A DNA stretch of 63,607 nucleotides from Pseudomonas duriflava (GTDB lineage: Bacteria > Pseudomonadota > Gammaproteobacteria > Pseudomonadales > Pseudomonadaceae), in contig NZ_VLKY01000017.1 in the NCBI RefSeq assembly GCF_007830155.1, forward strand, positions 1 to 63,607, in the 5' to 3' direction. The notes below the pieces were generated by a model. The model was not told the origin of the DNA. It saw nothing but the letters and a program-made list of their open reading frames with translations, and did no database searches. Made by a program: the position numbers and the translations under genes. This document shows, piece after piece, positions 27,355-36,449 of this stretch. The number at the start of each line of letters is the position of its first letter. Position 1 is the stretch's first letter.

Positions 27355-28191
27355 TTACTCGAGGCGGGAGGCCAACGTCACAAGGGCGTCCCGCCAATGA
27401 GCCTTGGCTGGCAGGGCCAGGAAATACGGGTTGAGAAAACTCTCCCGGGCCTCGTAGGTCAAGGGTTCTCCATTCAAGCCAAGCACGATGCCACCGGCAC
27501 CCTCCAAAACGCCCTGGGCCGCTGCCGTATCCCATTGTGAAGTGGGTGCCAGCCGGGGATAACAATCCGCAGCGCCTTCGGCCAGCAGACAAAACTTCAA
27601 CGAACTGCCCACGTTTGCCAGCTTGAGTTCACCAAACCGCTCGCCAAGGCCTGCCAGAAGTTGCTCTTGCGCCGGGCTGGAATGCCGACGACTGGCAACT
27701 ACGGTCAATCCCTGTACAGGCGTATCACGAACATTGATTTCTTCACCGTCCTCGCCCTGGATACGCCAGGCGCCCATTTCGGTCCCGCCGCAGTAATACA
27801 GGTCACGTGTCGGAACACCAACCACGCCGAAAATGACGCGACCCTCTTCCACCAAGGCGATGTTGACGGTGAATTCCTCCGTTCCGGCAATGAACTCCTT
27901 GGTGCCATCCAGAGGGTCGACAACCCACCAGCATCGCCAGCTGGCACGCTCTTCCAATGAAATGTCGCATGCCTCTTCAGACAGGATAGGAATATCCGGC
28001 GTTAAGGCCGCTAGCCCTTCACTGATGATCCGGTGTGCGGCCAGATCGGCAGCAGTCACGGGGGAGGCATCAGCCTTTTCCGTCACGACGACATCATTGC
28101 GCCAAAACGGTAGGGTGGCTGCGCCAGCCCGGCGGACCAGATCGACCACATTGAGAACCAGGGGAGCGGTAATGGAAACGGGCGCCATCAT
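27355..28191 (-). CDS. cysQ: 3'(2'),5'-bisphosphate nucleotidase CysQ
   Basis: Hydrolyses adenosine 3',5'-bisphosphate (PAP) to AMP in sulfate assimilation; inositol-monophosphatase fold. Visible metal-site motifs are LSEEACD (about residue 63) and the signature VDPLDGTKEFI (about 84-94), with WDTAAAQGVL near the C-terminus. The ATG at 28189-28191 has GGAGG 9 nt upstream and gives 278 aa. A longer open frame upstream overlaps nudE and is not used. It is 55 bp downstream of nudE, probably co-transcribed. Confidence 0.92.
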   Translation of the reverse strand: MMAPVSITAPLVLNVVDLVRRAGAATLPFWRNDVVVTEKADASPVTAADLAAHRIISEGLAALTPDIPILSEEACDISLEERASWRCWWVVDPLDGTKEFIAGTEEFTVNIALVEEGRVIFGVVGVPTRDLYYCGGTEMGAWRIQGEDGEEINVRDTPVQGLTVVASRRHSSPAQEQLLAGLGERFGELKLANVGSSLKFCLLAEGAADCYPRLAPTSQWDTAAAQGVLEGAGGIVLGLNGEPLTYEARESFLNPYFLALPAKAHWRDALVTLASRLE

Positions 28192-28246
28192 GGGCAAAAC
28201 CTCCAAACTGAATGAGGCCGCCTCGACAACGACCGGAAAACGATAA

Positions 28247-28810
28247 TCACACGAACTCGCCGCGCTGGATGAGCAGGTCACGTACCAGGTACAACGCGGC
28301 AAGGGCGCGACCCTCGGTGAAACGAGAATTATCCATCAGACTTAGCAGGTCGCGCAGGTTGATCTTATCGACCACGATGGGCTCAGGCTCATCACCTGGC
28401 AATCGCTCGGGGTAAAGATCGCGGGCAAGAACCACATGGATTCTTTGATTCATGTAACCCGGTGACAAGGACAGTTGCGTCAGGTACTCCAGCTGGCGCG
28501 CCCCATAACCGGCCTCCTCCTTCAACTCGCGATTGGCGCCGTCGAGTACGTCCTCGCCTGGCTCCACCAGCCCTTTGGGCAGAGACAGTTGATAATCTTC
28601 GGTGCCGCCGCAGTACTCTTCAATCAGAAGAGCATGTTCGGTGTCCAGCATCGCCACCACCATCACCGCGCCGTGCCCGGTTCCCTTGTTGGCGAGCCGC
28701 TCGTAGGTGCGTTCGACCCCATTGGAGAAGCGCAACTGCATTTCTTCGACGGTAAAAAGTCGGCTCTTGGCGACGATCTGCCGGGCAAGCACAGCGGGTT
28801 TCTGACGCAT
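28247..28810 (-). CDS. nudE: ADP compounds hydrolase NudE
   Basis: Nudix hydrolase (187 aa) acting on ADP-ribose, Ap3A and NADH-type substrates. The Nudix box GLVEPGEDVLDGANRELKEE (G x5 E x7 REx2EE) lies at about residues 95-114, and SLSPGYMNQRIHVVLA is the NudE-typical stretch after it. CAGGAG precedes the ATG by 7 nt. It forms a nudE-cysQ pair on the minus strand and is divergent from yrfG, an arrangement common in Pseudomonas. Confidence 0.92.
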   Translation of the reverse strand: MRQKPAVLARQIVAKSRLFTVEEMQLRFSNGVERTYERLANKGTGHGAVMVVAMLDTEHALLIEEYCGGTEDYQLSLPKGLVEPGEDVLDGANRELKEEAGYGARQLEYLTQLSLSPGYMNQRIHVVLARDLYPERLPGDEPEPIVVDKINLRDLLSLMDNSRFTEGRALAALYLVRDLLIQRGEFV

Positions 28811-28867
28811 AAGCGGCTCCTGAACGAATCGGTCGGCTATGATAGCGCGCCTGGCTTACTATTCCGT

Positions 28868-28890
28868 TGCCAGGACGATTCGTCCTGGCA
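28868..28890. promoter_or_regulatory. Perfect 23-bp palindrome between divergent nudE and yrfG
   Basis: Arms TGCCAGGACGA and TCGTCCTGGCA flank one T. There is no T-run, so it is not a simple terminator. It sits in the 139-bp divergent promoter region and may be an operator (inference). Confidence 0.5.
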
Positions 28891-28949
28891 CAATTGCGAC
28901 GAAGGCTCGCCAAACGGCCTCGTTTTCATGCCGCTGACAGAGGATGCCC

Positions 28950-29633
28950 ATGCTTACCCTCGCCTGGAACCAGATCGATACCGTACTGCTGGACATGGAC
29001 GGTACCTTGCTGGATCTGCATTTCGACAATCATTTCTGGCTAGATTATCTCCCCCGCTGTTACGCGAAGCATCATGGCCAGTCTTTTGAATGGGCCATGG
29101 CCGAGCTAGAGCCCTTGTTTGAGGGCAATGCCGGCAAGCTGACCTGGTACTGCCTTGACTACTGGAGTGCCCAGCTAGGCCTTTCCATCGTGGCCCTCAA
29201 GCGTGAGATTGCTCACCTGATTGCTCTGCGCCCGGATGCCGACACCTTTCTTGCAGCGCTTCAGGCCGCCGGCAAGCGTGTCGCGTTGATCACCAATGCG
29301 CACCGGGATTCGCTTTCCTTGAAACTCGAACGGATAGAACTGGCCCCTTATTTTGACCGGATGATCAGCTCCCACGATTACGGCTTTCCCAAGGAGGACC
29401 AGCAGTTCTGGTTCGCGCTACAGCAGGATTTCGAATTTGATCCGGCGCGCACCCTGTTCATCGATGACAGCTTGCCGGTCCTACGCAGCGCCCAGCGCTA
29501 CGGGATTGCACACCTCCTGGCTGTACGTAACCCCGACAGTCAGCAAGGGCCGCGGGATACGGCCGAGTTTGATGCGGTAGATGATTATCGAGAGATACTG
29601 CCGCCACACCTAAACAACGGAACATCGGTCTAG
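28950..29633 (+). CDS. yrfG: GMP/IMP nucleotidase YrfG (HAD family)
   Basis: HAD-superfamily phosphatase (227 aa) that dephosphorylates purine 5'-mononucleotides. Motif I is LLDMDGTLLDLHFDNHFW with the nucleophile Asp at about residue 15; motif II is ALITNAH; motif III/IV are the Lys in GFPKED and IDDSLPVL. I chose the second ATG (28950) because AGAGG lies 6 nt upstream; it touches the first ATG at 28944. It faces nudE across the palindrome region. Confidence 0.9.
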   Translation: MLTLAWNQIDTVLLDMDGTLLDLHFDNHFWLDYLPRCYAKHHGQSFEWAMAELEPLFEGNAGKLTWYCLDYWSAQLGLSIVALKREIAHLIALRPDADTFLAALQAAGKRVALITNAHRDSLSLKLERIELAPYFDRMISSHDYGFPKEDQQFWFALQQDFEFDPARTLFIDDSLPVLRSAQRYGIAHLLAVRNPDSQQGPRDTAEFDAVDDYREILPPHLNNGTSV

Positions 29634-29667
29634 CACCTGGCTCTACACTAACTCTCAAGGACTGCCT

Positions 29668-30267
29668 ATGCGCCTTTTACGCCGCAACGCCTTCCATGCG
29701 CTCAGCCAACTCACGGCTATCCTCGGCCTAGCCTTGTCTACCTCGCTGGCCCAGGCGGCCGACTTCAACCTGCTATTGGACAAGATCAATGAGCGGGTCG
29801 CCATTGCCGATCAGGTGGCCCTGAGTAAATGGGACAGCGGCAAACCGGTGTTCGACGCTCAGCGCGAGGCAGATGTGCTTGTTCGCGTAGGCTCCCAGGC
29901 GTCGGCGCACGGCCTGCTCTCGGACGATGCCAGGCGATTTTTTACCGACCAGATCGAAGCCAACAAATGGGTGCAGTACGGCCTGTTGGCTCAGTGGCAT
30001 ATGGCAAATCAAGCCCCCGACACAACGCGCCCTGACCTAGCGTCCTTGCGCCAACGACTGGATCGTTTACAGGGGGAGTTGTTGAATGCCTTGCGTCAGG
30101 CTGAGCCGATCCGGCATCGGGAAGAATGCCCCCATGCCGCCGCGGCAGCTATCGATGCCTATGCCACAGCGCATTCGCTGGACAGCCTGCACCGACTCGC
30201 ACTCGTACGAGGGATGGCCAATGTGTGTCAGGGTCCGCAAGCTGTAGCCCAGACGCCAGGGGCCTGA
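29668..30267 (+). CDS. Secreted chorismate mutase (AroQ-gamma type)
   Basis: A 199-aa periplasmic chorismate mutase converting chorismate to prephenate. A signal peptide is present (basic RLLRR, hydrophobic LTAILGLALSTSLA, cleavage after AQA at about residue 30). The AroQ helix has INERVAIADQVALSKWDSGKPVFDAQRE, including the active-site Arg, Lys and the DxxRE-type motif (QREADVL). Cys pairs (EECP and ANVCQ) fit the gamma subclass disulfide. AAGGA is 8 nt before the ATG. It starts 34 bp after yrfG. Confidence 0.9.
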   Translation: MRLLRRNAFHALSQLTAILGLALSTSLAQAADFNLLLDKINERVAIADQVALSKWDSGKPVFDAQREADVLVRVGSQASAHGLLSDDARRFFTDQIEANKWVQYGLLAQWHMANQAPDTTRPDLASLRQRLDRLQGELLNALRQAEPIRHREECPHAAAAAIDAYATAHSLDSLHRLALVRGMANVCQGPQAVAQTPGA

Positions 30268-30399
30268 CTGCTGCGCTAATCCAAGACACGGCGGTTTGTA
30301 CCTGATTGCAGGCCGCCTGTATAAAAATGCCCTATCCGGCCATAGGAACGTTATGCTGGCTGCGATTCCCTTAAGATCGGCTCACTCGTCCGCCCCTCC

Positions 30400-31293
30400 A
30401 TGGACATCAAACAGCTCAAATTCCTGATCGCACTCGAAGAAACCCGTCACTTCGGCCAAGCCGCCGAACGTTGCCACGTAACGCAGCCCACATTATCCAT
30501 GCGCCTGCGCAATCTGGAGGATGAGCTAGGGCTGGAACTGGTCCGTCGGGGTCAACGCTTCGAAGGCTTCACCGAAGCCGGACAGCGCATTCTGGCCTGG
30601 GCCCGTACGCTGATGGCCGCCCATGAAGGCCTCTATGCCGAAGCAGCCGCCTACAAGGGTCAACTTGTGGGCACCTTACGCGTTGGCGTAGTGCCGCTGG
30701 CCAGTTATGACCCGATGCCCCTGCTGCATCACTTGCGCCAGTTGCATCGTAACCTGCGCTTTCAGCTCTCGGTCCTCAGTACCGAACGTATCCTGGATCA
30801 GGTGGCCAGTAATCAGCTCGACCTTGGCATTTCCTACCTGGATCACCTGGACGATGCCCTGTTCGAATCCCAGCCGCTAACGGAAACCCGAATGGGTCTA
30901 TTGTTCGATCAACGCCACTTCAGCTTCGACGTCGACGAGTTGACCTGGGAAAGCGTGGCGGAGCTGCCGTTGGGGCTGCTGACCAGCGGCATGCACTTCC
31001 GCCAGTCCATTGATCATGGTTTCCGCAGCCGCGGACTAGCACCGCAGCCGGTTCTGGAGAGCGATGCCGTCCACCTGCTCCTGCAGGCAGTGAACGCCGG
31101 AATCTGCTGCGCTGTAATGCCTCTACAGGGCGGGTTCGACGCACTGACCGAACATTCCCGTCTGCTGCCTATCCAGGGTGGCCGAGCCCTGGCAGAACTG
31201 GGCCTGATCATCCGGCGTACAGCGCCGCGTTTACCTGTGGCCGAAGCCTGTTTTGCCGAAGCCCGCCTGCTCTACGCCCATCTACATCCGTAA
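30400..31293 (+). CDS. LysR-family transcriptional regulator
   Basis: A 297-aa LysR-type regulator with an N-terminal winged helix (FGQAAERCHVTQPTLSMRLRNLEDELG at residues about 18-44), a linker helix and a periplasmic-binding-like effector domain starting at GTLRVGVVPLASYD (about residue 89). It lies 118 bp upstream of fdhD in the same orientation and may control the formate dehydrogenase-like genes (inference from position). No effector can be assigned. Confidence 0.88.
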   Translation: MDIKQLKFLIALEETRHFGQAAERCHVTQPTLSMRLRNLEDELGLELVRRGQRFEGFTEAGQRILAWARTLMAAHEGLYAEAAAYKGQLVGTLRVGVVPLASYDPMPLLHHLRQLHRNLRFQLSVLSTERILDQVASNQLDLGISYLDHLDDALFESQPLTETRMGLLFDQRHFSFDVDELTWESVAELPLGLLTSGMHFRQSIDHGFRSRGLAPQPVLESDAVHLLLQAVNAGICCAVMPLQGGFDALTEHSRLLPIQGGRALAELGLIIRRTAPRLPVAEACFAEARLLYAHLHP

Positions 31294-31411
31294 CCCGAGC
31301 CGCTACACGATAAGCGGCATCTATCATGGCATCGGTACTAGCGATTAGACGATGTCCATTAAGCGGCCTAATCTGTGCTCTGTGTCAAACCGTCGCAGGC
31401 CAATTACTGCT

Positions 31412-32257
31412 ATGTCCCGTTCGACTTCTTCCGATACCGCTCCGGCTTCTCCCTCCTCGGGCGAGCTGCCGGGCTACGCTTACGCTGAGCTGAAAGCCCC
31501 TGATATCGTGGGTGAAACGCTCCTGGCGGAAGAATGCGCTGTGGCTATTTCTTATAACGGCATCAGCCACACCGTGATGATGGCTACCCCGGCCGATATC
31601 GAAGACTTCGTTGCAGGGCTCAGCCTGAGCGCTGGGATCATTCACTCCATTGATGACATCTATGGGATGCAGGTCCGCCGGGTTGGCGAGGCGCTAAATG
31701 TGGAGGTCGAGATATCCAGTCGTACCTTCTGGGGCCTCAAGAACCAACGCCGCCAGATGGCCGGTACCAGCGGTTGCGGCCTTTGTGGTGTCGAGGCACT
31801 GGAACAGGCACTGCCGCAATTGGATCGCCTGCGCAAGGTGCCACTACCGCCAGCGGCACACCTCGATAATCTTCGCCAGCGCATCAACGATGCCCAGCGT
31901 CTTGGCCAGCGCAGCGGTGCAGTCCATGCCGCCTTGTTCGCCACAGCCGAAGGCGAACTCAACCTGTGCCGTGAAGACATCGGCCGGCATAACGCGCTGG
32001 ACAAGCTTATCGGCGCACTCATGCGCCAAAAGATCAACCCGCGTCAGGGCTTTGTAGTCGTCACCAGCCGCTGCAGCCTGGAACTCATCCATAAAGCCGT
32101 GCGCGCCAATCTGGCCACGCTGGTCACCCTCTCCGCTCCGACGGGCCTTGCAGTGGAGTGGGCGAGACGGCATCGCCTTAATCTTATTCATTTGCCCCAT
32201 CAGTCCCCACCTCGCGTGTACAGCCCGGCACCGCTCACCACAGATCACAGGGAGTAA
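31412..32257 (+). CDS. fdhD: Formate dehydrogenase accessory sulfurtransferase FdhD
   Basis: Transfers sulfur to the molybdenum cofactor of formate dehydrogenases. It has the conserved CGLCG loop with the two catalytic Cys in TSGCGLCGVEALEQ (about residue 118), LSAGIIHSIDDI, GAVHAALFA and the C-terminal signature EDIGRHNALDKLIG and SRCSLELIHKA. The ATG at 31412 gives 281 aa, close to family length; an in-frame ATG at 31352 would add 20 poorly conserved residues and neither has a strong ribosome site. It ends 2 bp before the molybdoenzyme gene. Confidence 0.9.
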   Translation: MSRSTSSDTAPASPSSGELPGYAYAELKAPDIVGETLLAEECAVAISYNGISHTVMMATPADIEDFVAGLSLSAGIIHSIDDIYGMQVRRVGEALNVEVEISSRTFWGLKNQRRQMAGTSGCGLCGVEALEQALPQLDRLRKVPLPPAAHLDNLRQRINDAQRLGQRSGAVHAALFATAEGELNLCREDIGRHNALDKLIGALMRQKINPRQGFVVVTSRCSLELIHKAVRANLATLVTLSAPTGLAVEWARRHRLNLIHLPHQSPPRVYSPAPLTTDHRE

Positions 32258-32259
32258 TC

Positions 32260-34581
32260 ATGAGCCAGCCACATCCATCCTATAAACCTTACAAAGGCCC
32301 GGCCGCTGGCTGGGGCGCGCTGAAAAGCGTCGTGCATTTCTGGCTCGACAGCGGCAAGGCGGTTAAAAACATCCGGACCCTGCTCAAGACCAACCAGGAT
32401 CACGGCTTCGACTGCCCAGGCTGCGCTTGGGGCGAGGCCCCGGAAAACGGGCTGGTCAAGTTTTGCGAGAACGGTGCCAAGGCTGTGAACTGGGAGGCGA
32501 CGAGCCGCCGGGTAGATGCGGCGTTTTTCGCTCGGCACAGCGTCAGCAGCCTGAGTACACAGAGTGATTATTGGCTTGAATACCAGGGCCGTCTGACCGA
32601 GCCGATGCGTTACGACCCGGCGACTGACCATTACGTGCCGATCAGCTGGGACGATGCCTTTGCGACTATCGCCCAGCACTTGAAGGCGTTGGAAAATCCA
32701 AACCAGGCCGAATTCTATACGTCCGGCCGCGCCAGTAACGAGGCGGCGTTCCTTTATCAGCTGTTTGTACGCGCCTTTGGGACGAACAATTTCCCTGATT
32801 GTTCCAACATGTGCCACGAGGCCAGCGGTGTAGGTTTGAACCGCAGCGTAGGCGTCGGCAAGGGTACTGTGACCTATGAAGATCTGGAGCACGCCGATGC
32901 CATCTTTGTTGTTGGGCAGAATCCGGGCACCAACCACCCGCGCATGATCGAAGTCTTGCGCAACGCTGTAAAGCGCGGCGCTCAGGTGGTCTGCTTTAAC
33001 CCGCTCAAGGAACGTGGCCTTGAGCGTTTCCAGCATCCGCAGAACCCTATCGAGATGCTAACCAACAACTCGCTTCCCACCAACACAGCCTATTTCCGCC
33101 CGGCGCTGGGCGGTGACATGGCGGCCATGCGTGGCATTGCCAAGTTTCTGCTGCAATGGGAGCGAGAAGCCGAGCTGAGCGGTTCGCGCCGTGTGTTCGA
33201 CCATGACTTCATCCGCCAGCACACGCTAGGTGTAGACGACTACCTGGCGGCCCTGGATGCTACTTCCTGGCAGAAAATCGTTGAGCAGTCCGGCCTGACA
33301 CTGGCTGAGATTGAGCAGGCGGCGCGTATGTATGCCAGAGCCGATCGCGTGATCATCTGCTGGGCGATGGGTGTGACCCAGCACCATCATTCTGTGGCGA
33401 CCATTCAGGAAATCGCCAATCTACAACTGCTACGCGGCAACCTCGGCAAAGAAGGTGCTGGCCTTTGCCCCGTTCGCGGACACAGCAATGTGCAGGGCGA
33501 CCGCACCATGGGTATCGACGAAAAGGCGCCGGCCTGGCTTAGCGATGCTCTGGAAAAGCGGTTCGACTTCAAGCCGCCGCGCCAGCGCGGCCACAATACG
33601 GTGGAAGCCATTGCGGCGATGGAAAAGGGCGAAGCCAAGGTTTTTATTGCGCTGGGAGGTAATTTCGCCCAAGCCACACCGGATACGCCACGAACCCACC
33701 GTGCCTTGCGTAACTGCGACCTGACTGTGCATATCGCCACCAAACTCAACCGCAGCCACCTGGTAACTGGCAAACAAGCGCTGATCCTGCCCTGCCTAGG
33801 ACGTACCGAGTTGGATATGCAGGCCACTGGCAAGCAAGCCATTACAGTAGAAGACAGTTTCAGCATGGTCCATGCTTCGGCCGGCGTACTCAAGCCACTG
33901 TCCCGTCAGATGCGCTCGGAACCGGCTATCGTTGCAGGAATCGCTACGGCTACGCTGGGTAACCACCCAGTCGACTGGAACTGGCTGGTCGAGGATTACG
34001 ACCGTATCCGCGATCTGATCGCCGACGTGATTCCGGGCTTCCAGGATTTCAATGCCCGTCTGGACAACCCAGGCGGCTTCTATCTTGGTAACAAGGCACG
34101 TGCCCGTGTCTGGAACACTGCAACCGGTAAAGCCAACTTCGCGCCAAGCCAGTTGCCGGATGATCTGATTCCTGAGGCGGTACGCAAGGGTGGCGTCAAG
34201 CCGGATTTGATCCTGCAGACCATGCGCTCTCATGATCAGTACAACACCACGGTGTACAGCCTGGACGACCGCTACCGCGGCGTGAAAGGCCAACGTAACG
34301 TAGTGTTTGTAAGCGCGGCGGACATTGAACGCCTCGGTTTCGAACCCGGCCAGAAAGTAGACATGGTTTCGCTGTGGGACGATGGCGTCGAACGCCGAGT
34401 CAGCGGCTTTACCCTACTACCGTTCGATATCCCGGAAGGTCAGGCAGCGGCTTATTATCCAGAGACCAATCCGCTGGTGCCGCTGGAAAGCCATGGCGAA
34501 GGCAGCTTTACGCCAACGTCCAAATTCGTGGCTATCCGGGTGGAGCCTTCCCGCAGCAGCACCATCGCCTCGGTCGCGTAA
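32260..34581 (+). CDS. FdhF/YdeP-family molybdopterin oxidoreductase
   Basis: A 773-aa member of the DMSO reductase superfamily of the FdhF/YdeP type. An N-terminal cluster motif CPGCAWGEAPENGLVKFC (residues about 51-68) matches the YdeP pattern rather than the classical four-Cys motif. A Cys rather than selenocysteine is at the likely metal ligand position in SNMCHEASG (about 189). Molybdopterin-binding stretches are VVGQNPGTNHPRM, GLCPVRGHSNVQGDR and the C-terminal MRSHDQYNTTVYSLDDRYRGV region. Association with fdhD suggests formate or a related substrate, but YdeP members have uncertain substrates and no electron-transfer subunit is encoded here. A strong terminator follows. Confidence 0.85.
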   Translation: MSQPHPSYKPYKGPAAGWGALKSVVHFWLDSGKAVKNIRTLLKTNQDHGFDCPGCAWGEAPENGLVKFCENGAKAVNWEATSRRVDAAFFARHSVSSLSTQSDYWLEYQGRLTEPMRYDPATDHYVPISWDDAFATIAQHLKALENPNQAEFYTSGRASNEAAFLYQLFVRAFGTNNFPDCSNMCHEASGVGLNRSVGVGKGTVTYEDLEHADAIFVVGQNPGTNHPRMIEVLRNAVKRGAQVVCFNPLKERGLERFQHPQNPIEMLTNNSLPTNTAYFRPALGGDMAAMRGIAKFLLQWEREAELSGSRRVFDHDFIRQHTLGVDDYLAALDATSWQKIVEQSGLTLAEIEQAARMYARADRVIICWAMGVTQHHHSVATIQEIANLQLLRGNLGKEGAGLCPVRGHSNVQGDRTMGIDEKAPAWLSDALEKRFDFKPPRQRGHNTVEAIAAMEKGEAKVFIALGGNFAQATPDTPRTHRALRNCDLTVHIATKLNRSHLVTGKQALILPCLGRTELDMQATGKQAITVEDSFSMVHASAGVLKPLSRQMRSEPAIVAGIATATLGNHPVDWNWLVEDYDRIRDLIADVIPGFQDFNARLDNPGGFYLGNKARARVWNTATGKANFAPSQLPDDLIPEAVRKGGVKPDLILQTMRSHDQYNTTVYSLDDRYRGVKGQRNVVFVSAADIERLGFEPGQKVDMVSLWDDGVERRVSGFTLLPFDIPEGQAAAYYPETNPLVPLESHGEGSFTPTSKFVAIRVEPSRSSTIASVA

Positions 34582-34586
34582 GGCAT

Positions 34587-34615
34587 GACGTCCCAGTCGA
34601 CCTGGGACGTCTTTT
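34587..34615 (+). terminator. Intrinsic terminator after the FdhF/YdeP gene
   Basis: Perfect 10-bp stem GACGTCCCAG / CTGGGACGTC with a 5-nt loop and four T, 5 bp past the stop codon. Confidence 0.85.
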
Positions 34616-34803
34616 CAAGAGTATATCTACCGAGAAGAGGTCATCGATCACAGGCTATAGGGCATTCCGTCTGGCATAGCGCGCTTGTCTGGCTTATCGA
34701 TCAGGCACCCTGGCGAACTTAACGTGCCGCCAGGACTCCATTGCCCACCGCTATACTTAAAGAAAGTCCGGCCCTCCAGTTGCCAGCCGGGCTCAGGATG
34801 CCT

Positions 34804-35811
34804 ATGACCGACTCATCGCTTTCCGCGACTCGCCTATTCGCTCACCACCCTGGATTCCGGCGCGTCTTTGCGCCGGACAGGCTTACCTTAGGCTTTATTC
34901 TGCCGGTAGCGAGCTATCCCAACGAGCCGGGGCCGTCTCTGGAGCACCATGCCGAGCTTACACAACTGGCCGATCGGCTGGGCTTTGCTGCTCTTTGGGC
35001 CAGAGATGTGCCGTTCTACGATCCAGGTTTTGGCGATATGGGACAGATTTTCGAGGCCTTTACCTACCTGGGTTTCCTGGCTGGCACCACAAAACGCATC
35101 ACCCTTGCCACCGGCAGTGCCGTTATTACCCTTCGGCATCCATTACACCTGGCTAAAATGTCGGCCACCGTGGATCAGCTATCCGGCGGCCGGCTTGTCC
35201 TGGGGATCGCGTCGGGCGACCGGCCGGTCGAATATCCGGCGTTCGGCCTGGAAGATGAATATGAGCAGCGCGGCGACCGCTTTCGAGAAGCCTTCGAAAT
35301 GTTTCGTCTGGCCAGCGAAACGGCTTTCCCTGCCGGTGACTTTGACCGCTTCGGTGATCTACAGGGACTGGCCGACCTCATACCCAAGCCAGTTAATGGG
35401 CGTATCCCTGCTTTCGTTACCGGACGCAGCCGCCAACCCATGGACTGGATTGCTGCCAACGCCGATGGTTGGTTCTATTACTTTGTGGGTGTCGAGCATG
35501 TGGCCTCGCTAACCACGCTCTGGAAAGAAACAATCAAGCGAGTCGTAGGCGAAGACGTATTCAAGCCCTTCGCTCAGGGTATGTTCTTTGATCTGGCCGA
35601 AGACCCTGATCAGGCGCCTATGCCTATCCATGCGGGCCTTCGAATCGGCCGAAACTATTTGGTGGACTACCTTGCACACATGCAGCGCCGCGGAGTCAAT
35701 CATGCGGCCCTGAACCTGAAAGCCTCGCGCCGCCCCGCCAAGGAAGTAGTGCAGGAACTGGCCGAATACGTTCTGCCGCATTTCCCTTCCCATGAACCGC
35801 CCGAGCCATAA
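34804..35811 (+). CDS. Luciferase-type (LLM class) flavin-dependent oxidoreductase
   Basis: A 335-aa single-subunit TIM-barrel protein of the bacterial luciferase-like family. Markers are LTLGFILPVASYPNEPG, LGFAALWARDVPFYDP, KRITLATGSAVITLRHPLHLAK, the family motif DQLSGGRLVLGIASGDRPVEY, and FVTGRSRQPMDWIA. These fit the subgroup called luciferase-type oxidoreductases. Substrate is unknown; FMN or a reduced flavin is expected. I chose the ATG at 34804 with CAGGA 5 nt upstream. It stands alone after the terminator. Confidence 0.85.
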   Translation: MTDSSLSATRLFAHHPGFRRVFAPDRLTLGFILPVASYPNEPGPSLEHHAELTQLADRLGFAALWARDVPFYDPGFGDMGQIFEAFTYLGFLAGTTKRITLATGSAVITLRHPLHLAKMSATVDQLSGGRLVLGIASGDRPVEYPAFGLEDEYEQRGDRFREAFEMFRLASETAFPAGDFDRFGDLQGLADLIPKPVNGRIPAFVTGRSRQPMDWIAANADGWFYYFVGVEHVASLTTLWKETIKRVVGEDVFKPFAQGMFFDLAEDPDQAPMPIHAGLRIGRNYLVDYLAHMQRRGVNHAALNLKASRRPAKEVVQELAEYVLPHFPSHEPPEP

Positions 35812-35861
35812 GGGCTTAGGCGTGTTCAGACGTTAGAGGGCTTCGTACCGGCAAGAGGCGC

Positions 35862-36299
35862 CTACCGGTAAACCGGTTCGCCCAGGCGCATGACCTTTTC
35901 CCATTGCCCGGTCATATCATCGAAACGCTCATCCATGGTCCTAAAGCCGTGTTGCTCATAGAAGGCCACTGCTTGAGCGTTCATGCTGTAAACCGAGAGC
36001 TCAAGTTGAGCGTCGATGGATTTGACATACTCTAGCAGAAGACTGCCGATGCCTTGATGCTGATACGCCGGATCAACGAACAGTGCCGCCACTACGTTTT
36101 GCTGTAACGAACAGAACCCCAGAATAGTATCGTTACGTACATATACCCAGTTCTCTGCGCTGGGCACGTACTTTTGTCTCATGGCCTGTTGCTGACTGCG
36201 CCAGAAACCAGGCTCAACGCCATCGTGTGCCTTGATCGATGCTACCAACCAGAGCGATACCATCCGGTCGTATTCATGCTCTTTCGCTTTTCTAATCAT
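35862..36299 (-). CDS. GNAT-family N-acetyltransferase
   Basis: A 145-aa YjaB-like GNAT protein. The start MIRKAKEHEYDRM aligns with the family, and AGGG lies upstream of the ATG at 36297-36299. The acetyl-CoA loop is AALFVDPAYQHQGIGSLLLEYV (Q-x-x-G-I-G type), and the C-terminal AVAFYEQHGF motif is typical. Acceptor unknown. It is a single gene divergent from the MetE-like gene. Confidence 0.82.
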   Translation of the reverse strand: MIRKAKEHEYDRMVSLWLVASIKAHDGVEPGFWRSQQQAMRQKYVPSAENWVYVRNDTILGFCSLQQNVVAALFVDPAYQHQGIGSLLLEYVKSIDAQLELSVYSMNAQAVAFYEQHGFRTMDERFDDMTGQWEKVMRLGEPVYR

Positions 36300-36413
36300 C
36301 GCATCCCTACCCTCAGCGCAGCGGCCATCCGCTCCACCCATAGTCTTCATGAGAAATTTTGATATTCACCTTGAAGAATAGCCGCTGGAAACCTTTACCT
36401 CATTAAATGATCA

Positions 36414-36426
36414 TGAAATATATTCA
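36414..36426. promoter_or_regulatory. MetR-type operator upstream of the MetE-like gene
   Basis: TGAA-ATATA-TTCA matches the known MetR consensus TGAA-N5-TTCA, extended by one further pair (ATGAA / TTCAT). It lies 23 bp before the start codon of the methionine synthase-like gene and overlaps an AT-rich promoter area. Confidence 0.7.
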
Positions 36427-36449
36427 TTTACTAAGTATTAGGTAACTGT

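Noticed and set aside
28192-28302. N-terminal extension of cysQ
   Set aside because: It overlaps the end of nudE, encodes unconserved residues, and a GGAGG site marks the internal ATG at 28189-28191.
32245-33036. 263-aa open frame on the minus strand opposite the FdhF/YdeP gene
   Set aside because: It is antisense to a clearly conserved molybdoenzyme, and its sequence shows no family features.
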